From Acidobacteriota bacterium (GTDB lineage: Bacteria > Acidobacteriota > Vicinamibacteria > Vicinamibacterales > Vicinamibacteraceae), in contig JAEZDP010000495.1 in NCBI GenBank assembly GCA_023418055.1, forward strand, positions 1 to 18,310: DNA of 18,310 nucleotides, in the 5' to 3' direction. The number at the start of each line of letters is the position of its first letter. Positions within the stretch are counted from its first letter, which is position 1. Positions 1-7,828 of this stretch are shown piece by piece. The position numbers were made by a program, and so were the translations under genes. The notes below the pieces were generated by a model. That model saw only the letters and a program-made list of their open reading frames with translations, ran no database searches and was not told the DNA's origin.

Positions 1-137
1 ACGAGGTCTACCTGCGGGATCTGCGGATCACCGAGACAGGCATCACGATCGGCGACCCGTTGACGCAGTTCCACGGCGTATTGAGCGGACACCCGCAGTA
101 CACCGGGGGCGCGACGGAGTTGAAGGCGGGCCACTGA
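1..137 (+). CDS. KaiC-like RecA-superfamily ATPase, C-terminal end (partial)
   Basis: Only the last 45 codons are present. The frame is open from base 3 and stops with TGA at 135-137. The visible peptide contains ITIGDPLTQFHGVLSGHPQY, which fits the usual C-terminus of KaiC/RAD55-like ATPases (a 'Gi.vG.pl..f.GvL.G.P.Y' pattern). These proteins are RecA-fold ATPases, often single- or double-domain, and outside cyanobacteria they are commonly found beside sensor kinases rather than kaiA/kaiB. The stop lies one base before the start of the downstream hybrid histidine kinase, so the two are almost certainly co-transcribed and probably work together. The assignment rests on a short tail. The ATPase motifs are upstream of the window and could not be checked. 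Confidence 0.6.
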   Translation, partial: EVYLRDLRITETGITIGDPLTQFHGVLSGHPQYTGGATELKAGH

Positions 138-138
138 C

Positions 139-1659
139 ATGGAGTTGCGGGTGCTGGTCTGGGCGCCGCTGCGCGACGGGCAACTCACGGTGGGGTTCCT
201 GACCGACGCGGGCTTCGCCTGCCAGGCGTGTCCGTCGTGGGACGAGTTTGCGGCCGAACTGCACGCCGGCGCGGGCGCTGCCGTCATCGCGGGCGAGTTC
301 CTCACGGCCGGGTCGATCGACCGTCTCGAGAGCATGCTGAATGCTCAGCCGACCTGGTCGGACCTGCCCCTGCTCATCGTCGTGGGCGCAGAGACCCCGC
401 TCGAGCAGCGCGACGCGATCGACACCCTCGGCAACGTGTCGCTGCTGGCGCGGCCGGTCGCGCCCGAGACCCTCCGCTCTGCGGTGGGCGCGGCCGTGCG
501 AGCGCGATCGCGGCAGTACCAGATTCGCGACCTGCTCCATCAGCGCGACGAGGCCGAGCGCCGCAAGGACGAGTTCCTCGCGATGCTCGCCCACGAACTG
601 CGCAACCCGCTTGCGCCGCTCCGCACCGGGCTGCAGTTGCTCAAGCTGCAACCCACGCCCGAGCGTGTGCTGCAGACCCACGCGATGATGGACCGCCAGA
701 TCGGGAACCTGGCGCGGCTGGTCGACGACCTCCTGGACGTCTCGCGCATCACGCGACGCAAGATCGTGCTCAAGACGCGCACCCTCGACGTGCGCGACGC
801 GCTGCAACAGGCCGTGGATGCCGCGCGGCACTCCGCTGCCCAGAAGGCGTTGACGCTCGACGTCGACGTTTCTGACGAGGCGCTGGTCGTCGAAGCCGAT
901 CCTGTACGCCTCGAGCAGATGGTCGGCAACCTGCTGGGGAACGCCATCAAGTACACCCCCGGCATGGGGCACATCGTCGCCTCGGCCCATCGTGACGGCG
1001 CCTGGGTGGTGGTGACGGTGCGCGACACGGGTGTAGGCATCGCGCCCGAGTACCTGCCACACGTGTTCGACCTGTTCGCCCAGTCGTCGCCCACGCTCGA
1101 CCGCACGCAGGGCGGCCTGGGCATCGGCCTGACCGTGGTCAAGCTGCTGGCCGAACTGCATGGCGGCCAGGCCAGGATCCACAGCGATGGCAGCGAACGC
1201 GGTACGGAGGCCAGCATCCGCCTGCCTCTCTGCACCAAGCCCCTGGCGGCCTCGGACCTCGCGGCCCACCAGCTCCCGCGGGCCGGCGCCCGGCGTATCG
1301 TGATCATCGAGGACAACGTCGATTCGGCCGACACGCTGGCGGCGTATCTCGAACTGGCGGGCCACGACGTGCTCGTGGCCCACGACGGCTACGCCGGTCT
1401 CGAAGCGGCGGCCCGCCACAAGCCGCACGTCATCATCTGCGACATCGGGCTGCCAGGGCTCGACGGCTATTCCGTGGCGCAGCGCGTGCGGCAGGACCCG
1501 GCGTTCGACGAGTGCCTCCTCATCGCCATCACGGGCTACGGTGACGTCGCCGACAAGGAGCGCACACGGCTCGCCGGGTTCGCGCACCATCTCACCAAGC
1601 CCGCCGATCCCGCGCGCATCGGCCACCTCATTGCCGGGCACCTGCCAGCCCCGGCCTGA
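139..1659 (+). CDS. Hybrid sensor histidine kinase with pseudo-receiver and C-terminal receiver
   Basis: A 506-residue cytoplasmic phosphorelay protein with no membrane segment. Residues 1-120 look like a receiver fold (opening VLVW, closing LLARPVAPETL), but the acidic pocket and phospho-acceptor Asp are absent and the usual KP is RP, so this is a pseudo-receiver. A short helical linker leads to HisKA with the H-box AHELRNPL (phospho-His 152). The HATPase domain follows, with N-box NLLGNAIKYT (264-273), G1 DTGVG (296-300) and G2 GGLGIGL (325-331). A complete receiver occupies about 385-500, with E391/D392, acceptor D435, T465 and K487. The ATG follows the KaiC-like gene by one base, with GAAGGCGGG just upstream. 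A KaiC-like ATPase is therefore the likely partner or input. The output is unknown because no DNA-binding domain is present. Confidence 0.9.
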   Translation: MELRVLVWAPLRDGQLTVGFLTDAGFACQACPSWDEFAAELHAGAGAAVIAGEFLTAGSIDRLESMLNAQPTWSDLPLLIVVGAETPLEQRDAIDTLGNVSLLARPVAPETLRSAVGAAVRARSRQYQIRDLLHQRDEAERRKDEFLAMLAHELRNPLAPLRTGLQLLKLQPTPERVLQTHAMMDRQIGNLARLVDDLLDVSRITRRKIVLKTRTLDVRDALQQAVDAARHSAAQKALTLDVDVSDEALVVEADPVRLEQMVGNLLGNAIKYTPGMGHIVASAHRDGAWVVVTVRDTGVGIAPEYLPHVFDLFAQSSPTLDRTQGGLGIGLTVVKLLAELHGGQARIHSDGSERGTEASIRLPLCTKPLAASDLAAHQLPRAGARRIVIIEDNVDSADTLAAYLELAGHDVLVAHDGYAGLEAAARHKPHVIICDIGLPGLDGYSVAQRVRQDPAFDECLLIAITGYGDVADKERTRLAGFAHHLTKPADPARIGHLIAGHLPAPA

Positions 1660-1672
1660 GCGAGACAGCAGG

Positions 1673-2107
1673 ATGGGTCCCCTCGAGGTGCGTCCCCTGG
1701 TGCTGCGGGCCATCCCCGGCACCCTCGCCGTCTGCCGCCTGCCGGTCGACGCTTCCGAGCTTGCGGCCATCCTCCAGGCGCTGTGGCGCTCACCGGGGCC
1801 GGTGCTCAGCGTCACACGCACGCCCTCGGAAGTGTCGATTGTCTGCGCTGCCGACGAGGCTCCCGCCGAGGCCCGCGTCGAGGCGCCGTGGCGTGCCTTC
1901 GCCGTCGACGGCGTGCTCGACTTCGCCCAGGTCGGGGTGCTCATGCGGCTGACGAGCCCGCTGGCCGCGGCGCGCGTGCCGGTGTTCGCGCTCTCGACCT
2001 ACGACACCGACTACCTGCTCGTGCCCGGTGACCAGGTAGATGCCGCCGTGCGCGCCTGGCTGACGGCCGGGCTCGGCGTGGCAGACGAGGACGCCGCTCC
2101 AGGGTGA
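1673..2107 (+). CDS. ACT-domain protein
   Basis: A 144-residue soluble protein. The family is recognised by the second half, W73..FAVDGVLDF..VGVL, then residues 85-107, then STYDTDYLLVP (about 108-118). This is the signature of stand-alone ACT-domain (aspartokinase-ACT/CASTOR-like) proteins, which carry two ACT-like folds and are thought to bind small ligands such as amino acids. I chose the ATG at 1673, preceded by AGCAGGA, over an upstream in-frame start inside the kinase gene. It begins 13 bases after the kinase stop and is probably in the same transcript. The function is unknown beyond probable ligand sensing, and no catalytic domain is attached. Confidence 0.7.
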   Translation: MGPLEVRPLVLRAIPGTLAVCRLPVDASELAAILQALWRSPGPVLSVTRTPSEVSIVCAADEAPAEARVEAPWRAFAVDGVLDFAQVGVLMRLTSPLAAARVPVFALSTYDTDYLLVPGDQVDAAVRAWLTAGLGVADEDAAPG

Positions 2108-2201
2108 GGGGTGTCCCCACCCGCCGTCCCGCCGATACGACGTCTCACCCACGGCTGACCCCTGTTCAGGACGCCTGAGGCCTGTGCGGCCTGTCTCGCC
2201 C

Positions 2202-2217
2202 TGGCACGCCCCTTGGA
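2202..2217 (+). promoter_or_regulatory. Candidate sigma-54 promoter of the lipoprotein gene
   Basis: The bases read TGGCACG-CCCC-TTGGA, against the sigma-54 consensus TGGCACG-N4-TTGCA. The -24 element is perfect and the spacing exact; the -12 element has GG instead of GC. Initiation would be near 2228, leaving a leader of about 34 bases before the ATG at 2262. The -12 mismatch lowers confidence. Confidence 0.45.
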
Positions 2218-2261
2218 CTCGTGTCCGGCAGGTGACCGACACGCCATTCAAGGAGGCCGTC

Positions 2262-2888
2262 ATGAGCTTCACCACATCGCCCCGTCACACGCTGCGCATC
2301 CTGACCGCCGCGGGCCTGTCTCTGGCCGTCGCCGGCACGTTCGCGTCCTGCCGCACGGCTGACACCCCCCTCCCGGCGGCTGCCGCTGCGCCCGCCAGTC
2401 CGGGCGCGCCGATGCTGGTCAACTGCGCGCCTGGGCACCAGCCGCTGATACGGCAGGTGGCGGTGCAGGGCGCGTGGGTTCCTCAGGTGGAGTGCGTCGC
2501 GGCCGACGGCGGCCAGCGGATGGCCGCTCCCCAGTTGATGGCGCCGCCGCCGATGGCCACCGTGCAGCAGACGCCCGTCCCGATGCTCGCCACGCCGGTC
2601 CATGCACCCGCGCCGGTCCCCGTGCCCCCTGCGGCCGCGGCATCGTATGAGCCGTCGGTTGTCGCACGCCGCCCTGCGCCCCGTCGCGTCGTCTACGACG
2701 AGGACGTGGTCGAGTACCGGTCGCCGAAGAAGGGCCGGAGTTGGCAGAAGAGCGCCATCATCATCGGCTCGTCGGCCGGCGTCGGGGCCGGCGTCGGGGC
2801 AGCCACCGGCGGGAAGAAGGGCGCACTCATCGGCGCAGCCATCGGCGGAGGCGCCGCCACCATCTGGGATCAGGCGACACGGCGCTGA
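2262..2888 (+). CDS. Probable lipoprotein with C-terminal glycine zipper
   Basis: A 208-residue exported protein of unknown function. A basic N-terminus is followed by a hydrophobic stretch (about 12-27) and the lipobox-like FASC (Cys30), suggesting lipidation and anchoring. The middle is Pro/Ala/Met-rich and probably disordered (about 34-140). It includes a segment with two cysteines (C55, C78) that could form a disulfide. After a basic KKGRSWQK patch, residues 165-200 alternate Gly with small residues (SSAGVGAGVGAATGG, then GALIGAAIGGG), typical of glycine-zipper segments that pack in or against membranes. The start is fixed by AAGGAGG seven bases before the ATG. It stands alone between the kinase group and pfkA and has its own sigma-54-like promoter, suggesting conditional expression, perhaps envelope-related. 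Confidence 0.75.
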   Translation: MSFTTSPRHTLRILTAAGLSLAVAGTFASCRTADTPLPAAAAAPASPGAPMLVNCAPGHQPLIRQVAVQGAWVPQVECVAADGGQRMAAPQLMAPPPMATVQQTPVPMLATPVHAPAPVPVPPAAAASYEPSVVARRPAPRRVVYDEDVVEYRSPKKGRSWQKSAIIIGSSAGVGAGVGAATGGKKGALIGAAIGGGAATIWDQATRR

Positions 2889-2935
2889 CCTCGGTGGCTC
2901 TGCTTATCTTTGGTGCCGGTCCGACGTCTTTGATT

Positions 2936-2941
2936 TATACT
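2936..2941 (+). promoter_or_regulatory. Candidate -10 box for pfkA
   Basis: TATACT sits in a short AT-rich island (about 2930-2941) upstream of pfkA and matches the TATAAT consensus at five of six bases. No -35 hexamer at ideal spacing is convincing; TTGGTG at 2910-2915 leaves a 20-base spacer. Initiation near 2948 would give a leader of about 95 bases. Confidence 0.35.
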
Positions 2942-3041
2942 GCCGTATCCTCCGCGACTGCCTGTCCGGTCCAGGGGCCAGCACGGTCCACGCAGGAGGA
3001 GGTCGGACCGGACGATTTCTCTTTCAGGTACTCGACTTTTT

Positions 3042-4127
3042 ATGAGCAAGGTTCGGCGGATTGGTGTTCTCACCGGAGGCGGCGACGCCCCAGGCCTCAA
3101 CGCGGTCATCCGGGCGGTCGTCAAGGCTTCCCACAACCATGGCATCGAGTGCCTCGGTCTCGAGGACAGCTTCGATGGGCTGATCGAAACGGATCGCCAT
3201 CGGGTGCTGACGCCGCGCGACGTCACGGGCATCCTGCGCATGGGCGGCACGATTCTCGGCACGACCAATCGTGGCAACCCGTTCATGTACCCGGTGCAGA
3301 CCTCCGATGGCAGCCGCGACTACTCGCAGCGCTGCGTGGACATGTTCCACCAGCTCGGGTTGCAGGGCCTGGTGGTGATCGGTGGCGACGGCACGCTGGC
3401 CATCGCCCATGAGTTCGCCAAGCGCGGCATCCCGATCATCGGGGTACCCAAGACCATCGACAACGACATCGTCGGCACGACCAACTGCTTCGGGTTCGAC
3501 ACGGCCGTCAGCTTCGCCACCGACGCCATCGACCGCCTCCACACCACGGCTGCCGCGCACCACCGCGTGATGATCGTCGAGGTGATGGGCCGCTATGCGG
3601 GGTGGATTGCCCTCTACTCGGGCGTGGCCGGTGGCGCCGACGCGATTCTGATTCCCGAGATTCCGTACGACATCAACCTCGTGGCCAAGCGCATCAAGGA
3701 CCGCGAGGCCTGGGGCGCCCGCTTCAGCATCGTCGTCGTGGCCGAGGGTGCGCGTCCGCAGGGCGGCAAGGTCTCGCTGGTGAAGGCGGCCGACGGCGGG
3801 TACGTCGAGCGGCTCGGCGGCATCGGCCACCGGGTGTCGACGGAACTCGAGCAACTGACGGGGAAGGAAACCCGATCGGTGGTGCTCGGCCACCTGCAGC
3901 GTGGCGGGTCGCCCACGAGTTTCGACCGCATGCTCGCGACGCGCTTCGGCGCGATGGCCGTCGAACTGCTGGTGCGCGGAGAGCACGATCGCATGGTGGC
4001 GTTCACGCCGCCCGACATCGGGTCGATTCCGCTCGAAGACATCGTGGGCAAGCAGCGGACCGTTCCGGCCGACGGCGACGTCGTACGCACGGCCAAGTCG
4101 CTCGGCATCGGCTTCGGCGACGAGTAG
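3042..4127 (+). CDS. pfkA: 6-phosphofructokinase
   Basis: Phosphorylates fructose 6-phosphate to fructose 1,6-bisphosphate, the committed step of glycolysis, in the cytoplasm. The 361 residues contain the nucleotide-binding start TGGGDAPGLN (11-20), GGDGT (114-118), catalytic PKTIDND (136-142, base Asp140), substrate-binding MGRYAGW (182-188) and GHLQRGGSPTSFDR (283-296). Gly117, at the site equivalent to E. coli Gly104, favours ATP as donor, whereas Lys137, at the site of E. coli Gly124, is the residue typical of pyrophosphate-dependent enzymes, so the donor is not settled by motif alone. The ATG at 3042 gives the canonical N-terminus but has no good Shine-Dalgarno; an AGGAGGAGG lies about 40 bases upstream, too far to serve. 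It is monocistronic and convergent with the hexarate operon. Confidence 0.95.
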   Translation: MSKVRRIGVLTGGGDAPGLNAVIRAVVKASHNHGIECLGLEDSFDGLIETDRHRVLTPRDVTGILRMGGTILGTTNRGNPFMYPVQTSDGSRDYSQRCVDMFHQLGLQGLVVIGGDGTLAIAHEFAKRGIPIIGVPKTIDNDIVGTTNCFGFDTAVSFATDAIDRLHTTAAAHHRVMIVEVMGRYAGWIALYSGVAGGADAILIPEIPYDINLVAKRIKDREAWGARFSIVVVAEGARPQGGKVSLVKAADGGYVERLGGIGHRVSTELEQLTGKETRSVVLGHLQRGGSPTSFDRMLATRFGAMAVELLVRGEHDRMVAFTPPDIGSIPLEDIVGKQRTVPADGDVVRTAKSLGIGFGDE

Positions 4128-4147
4128 GCGCCCGCGTTCATCTCGTG

Positions 4148-4186
4148 CGCATGCAGGGGCCGGACGACATCCGGCGCCTGCACGCG
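4148..4186. terminator. Hairpin between convergent pfkA and kdgD
   Basis: A 16-bp inverted repeat (4148-4163 with 4171-4186) has two mismatches and a 7-base loop. It lies in the 63-base gap between two convergent stops. Neither strand has a U-run after it, so it may be a bidirectional transcription block or mRNA 3'-end stabiliser rather than a classical intrinsic terminator. Confidence 0.5.
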
Positions 4187-4190
4187 CGCC

Positions 4191-5087
4191 CTACACGTAC
4201 GGGGCCCATCCGTCCAGGATCCGGCCCAGCGCCTCTCGCTCCTCGTCGCGTACCTCCACGAGCGGCGCTCGCACGGGGCCGGCCGCCTGCCCCTGCATTC
4301 CCATCATCGCCTTCATCGCGGACACTTCGTATCCCTTGCGTCGTCCTCTGAGCTCGTACAGGGGCACGACATGGGTGCGGAGGATGTCGCGCAGCGCTGC
4401 CTCGTTCCCACCCGAGGCTGTGTCGTGCAGCGCGAGGGCCAGCCGTGGCGCCACGTTGGCGATGCTCGACGTGTACGCGCGAATCCCCAGTCGGTAGTAC
4501 GCCCCCACGAGATCGTCGCCGGCGCCTCCCACCCACTGCAGGCGATCGCCCAGGCGAGCCATGATCTGCTGGTAGCGCCTGATGTCTCCCGTCCCGTCTT
4601 TCCAGACGGCGAGGGTCGGGATGACCTCGACCATGCGCTCGACGAGAGCAGGCGACGGGTTCACCCAGTCGCGGCTGTAGACAATGAGCGGCAGGTGAGT
4701 GGCGGCGCCGATGGCCTGGTAGTAGGCGACGAGCCCGTCGGCATCGGCCTGCGGATAGGACGGTGGCAGCGCGAGGATGGCATCCGCCCCGGCCGTTGCG
4801 GCGTTCCGCGCCATGGCGATGGCGGCCCCGAGGTTGCCGCCCGTACCCGCGACGACCGTCGCCCGGCCCCCGGCGACTCCGACGGCTCGTTGAACGACCT
4901 CGCGATGTTCCGCTTCGGACAACGAGTACAACTCGCCCGTGCCGCCTGCAGCCACGAGCGCCGCGAGAGGATGCGCCAACAGGCGCTCCAGGTTCGTCGA
5001 GAGGCCCTCGAGGTCGAGCGCGCCGTCGTCGTGGAACGGCGTGACGGGGAAGGCGATCACGCCGTCGAGTGTCGGAAACTTCACCAT
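4191..5087 (-). CDS. kdgD: 5-dehydro-4-deoxyglucarate dehydratase
   Basis: Dehydrates and decarboxylates 5-dehydro-4-deoxy-D-glucarate to 2,5-dioxopentanoate (EC 4.2.1.41). It is a class I aldolase-like (DHDPS/NAL family) TIM barrel. Of 298 residues, visible motifs are FPVTPF (13-18), GGTGE (48-52), VYSRD with Tyr137, the Schiff-base lysine in VWKDGTGD (Lys163), and the C-terminal block GPVRAPL (about 270-276) that separates KDG dehydratases from dihydrodipicolinate synthases. The ATG at 5087 is preceded by GGAGG with an 8-base spacer and overlaps the end of gudD by 7 bases (ATGGTGA), so translation is probably coupled. A TTG start 21 bases further upstream is possible but has no ribosome site. 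It acts directly after the glucarate dehydratase encoded just before it. Confidence 0.88.
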   Translation of the reverse strand: MVKFPTLDGVIAFPVTPFHDDGALDLEGLSTNLERLLAHPLAALVAAGGTGELYSLSEAEHREVVQRAVGVAGGRATVVAGTGGNLGAAIAMARNAATAGADAILALPPSYPQADADGLVAYYQAIGAATHLPLIVYSRDWVNPSPALVERMVEVIPTLAVWKDGTGDIRRYQQIMARLGDRLQWVGGAGDDLVGAYYRLGIRAYTSSIANVAPRLALALHDTASGGNEAALRDILRTHVVPLYELRGRRKGYEVSAMKAMMGMQGQAAGPVRAPLVEVRDEEREALGRILDGWAPYV

Positions 5088-6391
5088 CGCGGCAACCTCC
5101 GGGTCCAATGGGCGTCCACGAGCCGGCGCATTTCGGCCTCGTCGTCACGGCACCTGTACGCACAGCGGGCGTAACGTTCGCGCCCGCGGGCCAGTTGATC
5201 GTAGTCGAGCGTCACCCCGATGCCGGGGGCGTCGGTCACCCGGACACCGCCGTGTTCGAAGGCAACCCGTCCGCCGGCCACGACCTCGTCGTCGGCCCGC
5301 TGCCAGGGGTAGTGGGTATCGCAGGCGTAGGTCAGGTGCGGCGACGCCGCTGCCACGTGCGCCATGGCCATCAGCGAGATGCCGAGATGGCTGTTCGAGT
5401 GCATCGACAGCCCGAGCCCGAAGGCCTCGCACGCGCGCGCCAGATGCTGCACCTGCCGCAGTCCGCCCCAGTAGTGCGGGTCGCAGAGCACGATCTGCAC
5501 CGCATCGTCGCGCACCGCGGTCGGCAGGTGGGCGAAATGTGTGACGGCCACGTTGCTGGCGAGCGGGGTGTCGATGCCTTCCGCCAGCAGTTGCCGGCGC
5601 ACGGCGGCCATGCCGTCCAGTCCGGCGGCCGGGTCCTCGAGATAGCCTCCCCGGCCCAGTTCCTCGACCAGGCTGCGCCCCACGTGGCAGGACGTCTCGA
5701 CCGACCACGCGCAGTTGGGGTCGATCCGAAGCGGGACGTCGGGTCCAAACGCCTGATACAACGCGCGCATCGCGGCGATTTCCTCTGGAGGATCGAGCAC
5801 GCCCGCCTTGAGCTTGATCGAGGCGAACCCGTAGGCGTCCATCATCTGCCGCGCCTGCGCGACGATGGCCGGTGGCGTCAGCGCCTCGCCGTATTCGTCG
5901 TCGCGCGTGTCGGAACCTTCACCGCCACCGCCGGCATGTTTGTAGAAGAGGTACGCCGAGAAGGGCACCAGGTCGCGCACGCGCCCACCGAGCAGCGCGC
6001 AGACCGGTTGGCCGACGCTCTTGCCCACGAGGTCCAGCGCTGCCATCTCGAGCACCGAGTAGGTGCGAGCGGACGCATCGAGCGGGTTCTCGCCGGGCAC
6101 CCGATGCGTCTGGGACCTGTCGCCTTCGCTCCCGCCAGACAGCATCGGCGCCAGGCGTGCCGCGAGCGTCCACGCGTCGGCATCGACGAGCGAGGGGGCA
6201 ACGGCGGCGAGCTCGGCGGCCATCGCGTCACCGCCATGCGTCTCTGCCAGGCCGACGACGCCATCCTCGCTCTGGAGTTCGACGACGGTGCGCAGGGCGT
6301 ATGGGGCGTGCAGACCATACGAACTGCGCAGCGGAGGGTCGGCAATGGCAATGGCGTGTGCGCGCAATCGCGCGATGCGGAGTGGGGGCAT
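5081..6391 (-). CDS. gudD: Glucarate dehydratase
   Basis: Dehydrates D-glucarate (and probably L-idarate) to 5-dehydro-4-deoxyglucarate, EC 4.2.1.40. It is an enolase-superfamily, mandelate-racemase subgroup enzyme. The 436 residues align along their length with E. coli GudD from memory: the catalytic pair IKLKAG (Lys193/Lys195), metal ligands Asp224 (DPNCAWS), Glu252 (EDP) and Asn280 (SNV), and His331 in MHSNSHLGISL. The Asn metal ligand in place of the usual Glu and the HSN-H motif are characteristic of GlucD rather than of mandelate racemase. The ATG lies 8 bases after the transporter stop with only a weak ribosome site, and the gene overlaps kdgD. Its product is the substrate of KdgD, which makes the pathway call strong. 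Confidence 0.92.
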   Translation of the reverse strand: MPPLRIARLRAHAIAIADPPLRSSYGLHAPYALRTVVELQSEDGVVGLAETHGGDAMAAELAAVAPSLVDADAWTLAARLAPMLSGGSEGDRSQTHRVPGENPLDASARTYSVLEMAALDLVGKSVGQPVCALLGGRVRDLVPFSAYLFYKHAGGGGEGSDTRDDEYGEALTPPAIVAQARQMMDAYGFASIKLKAGVLDPPEEIAAMRALYQAFGPDVPLRIDPNCAWSVETSCHVGRSLVEELGRGGYLEDPAAGLDGMAAVRRQLLAEGIDTPLASNVAVTHFAHLPTAVRDDAVQIVLCDPHYWGGLRQVQHLARACEAFGLGLSMHSNSHLGISLMAMAHVAAASPHLTYACDTHYPWQRADDEVVAGGRVAFEHGGVRVTDAPGIGVTLDYDQLARGRERYARCAYRCRDDEAEMRRLVDAHWTRRLPRW

Positions 6392-6399
6392 GGCTGAAG

Positions 6400-7827
6400 T
6401 CAGAGCAGGGGGATCCAGGCCGCCGCAGCCATCGTCGCGATCAGGCCGGCCACGCCCATCACGGTGATCTGCAGCGAGAAGTTACGCAGGGTCTCGGTGG
6501 CAGTCATGCCGCTCATCCGGCTGACCACCCAGAACCCGCTGTCGTTCATCCACGAGAACGGCTTCGAGCCGAACCCGATGGCCGCGGCGAGGTACACCGG
6601 TGCGAACCCCAGGGCCTCGGGCGTGGCAAGGCCGCTCACCATGCCGACGACGGTGATCATGGCCACCGTGGCCGATCCCTGCGCGGTGCGGATGAGCGCG
6701 GTGGCGAGAAAGGCGAGCGGCAGGATGCCGACGCGGCCTCCGGCGGCCAACTGCTGCAGGCTGTCGCCCACACCCGTGTCCTGGAGGATGCTGCCGAAGG
6801 CGCCGCCAGCCGCGGTGACCAGGATGATGGTGCCAGCCCCGGCGATGGCCTGGGGTACGGCCGAATGCAGCAGCGCGGTTCCCTGGCTGCGCACCATCAC
6901 CCCGAGCGCGATGACCATGGCGATGGTCAGCGCCACGTGCTTGTCGCCGGCGGCGCGCAGCCATCCAATCCAGAGCGCCTCCGTGCCTGACGTGGACGTC
7001 ACGGCAGGTGCCGTCGCCAGCAGCGACTGGCCCCCGATGAGCACGACCGGCAGCACGACCGGCAGCACGGCCAGCCACAGGGGCGGCAGCGACGAGGTCT
7101 CGCGCGCGGCGATCGCGCGCAGGGCGTCCACCGACATGTCCGGCGTCTCGCGCAGCGGGACGGGCCATCGGCTGTCGATGGCGTAGGCATACGCCCACCC
7201 CGCCATGGTTGCCACAAGGCCCAGCGCGAGACCGACGACCATCATCTGCCCGATGTCCACATTGAGCGCCGACGCGACCAGGAGCGGTCCCGGCGTGGGC
7301 GGCACCAGGGAATGGGCGATGGTCGCTCCGCCGGCGATGGTCATCACGTAGAGACCGTAGCGCGTGCCCGTGCGCAGCGCGAGCGCTCGGCCGAGCGGCA
7401 TGGTGAGGTAGAACACCGTGTCGAAGAATACCGGAATCGCGAGCACGAACCCGCCCAGCGAGAACCCGATCGGCGCCAGACGGACGCCAACCACCTCGAG
7501 GGCGGTCCGGATGATGCGGTCGGCGGCCCCGCTCTCGAGCATGGCGCGTCCGATGACCGCGGCCAGGGCAATGAGGATGCCGATGCTCCCTGCCGTACGG
7601 CCGAACGCCCGCGCCACGCGTTCGCCGGTCGACTGGGTCGATGCCCGCAGCGCCTCCTCGGCCGAGGCGCCTTGCGCGAGGGCCTGCCGCTCCAGTGTGG
7701 CCGCCGGCGTCAGCGCGCCGATGATGAGGGCCGTCAGGACCAGCGCAAGGAACGCGTCCAGCCGCAGCCCCAGGATGGCCAGCCCGATGAGCAGGATGCC
7801 CAGGCCGGTCAGCAGCAGCGGGTCCAC
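6400..7827 (-). CDS. GntP-family sugar-acid:H+ symporter
   Basis: An inner-membrane permease of 475 residues with many hydrophobic segments. Family motifs are PVFFDTVFYLTMPLGRALA (about 132-150) and AHSLVPPTPGPL (171-182), both characteristic of the gluconate permease family (GntP/GntT/IdnT). A loop of about 35 residues (41-75) between the first helices seems long for the family. The start is GTG at 7827, one base after the stop of the upstream enolase-superfamily gene (TGA-C-GTG), so translation is likely coupled. Family members import gluconate, idonate or related acids. The surrounding genes suggest D-glucarate or another hexarate as substrate here, which is inference because E. coli uses an MFS carrier (GudP) for glucarate. 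Confidence 0.88.
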   Translation of the reverse strand: MDPLLLTGLGILLIGLAILGLRLDAFLALVLTALIIGALTPAATLERQALAQGASAEEALRASTQSTGERVARAFGRTAGSIGILIALAAVIGRAMLESGAADRIIRTALEVVGVRLAPIGFSLGGFVLAIPVFFDTVFYLTMPLGRALALRTGTRYGLYVMTIAGGATIAHSLVPPTPGPLLVASALNVDIGQMMVVGLALGLVATMAGWAYAYAIDSRWPVPLRETPDMSVDALRAIAARETSSLPPLWLAVLPVVLPVVLIGGQSLLATAPAVTSTSGTEALWIGWLRAAGDKHVALTIAMVIALGVMVRSQGTALLHSAVPQAIAGAGTIILVTAAGGAFGSILQDTGVGDSLQQLAAGGRVGILPLAFLATALIRTAQGSATVAMITVVGMVSGLATPEALGFAPVYLAAAIGFGSKPFSWMNDSGFWVVSRMSGMTATETLRNFSLQITVMGVAGLIATMAAAAWIPLL

Positions 7828-7828
7828 G

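Noticed and set aside
43..1944. Long open frame of 633 codons on the - strand opposite the histidine kinase
   Set aside because: It mirrors the codon bias of the + strand kinase in very GC-rich DNA, has Arg/Gly/Val-rich composition with no recognisable domain, and the + strand gene shows all kinase motifs.
2184..2261. Earlier start for the lipoprotein
   Set aside because: It would put the sigma-54-like promoter and the AAGGAGG inside the coding sequence and bury the signal peptide behind 26 extra residues.
2994..3002. AGGAGGAGG as the pfkA ribosome site
   Set aside because: It is about 40 bases from the ATG and no in-frame start codon lies at a usable distance; it may be chance or part of a leader structure.
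5088..5108. TTG start for kdgD 21 bases upstream
   Set aside because: The ATG at 5087 has GGAGG at 8 bases, and that GGAGG lies inside the longer version.
5069..6397. 442-codon + strand open frame opposite gudD
   Set aside because: An antisense shadow; the - strand reading is a complete glucarate dehydratase with its catalytic residues.
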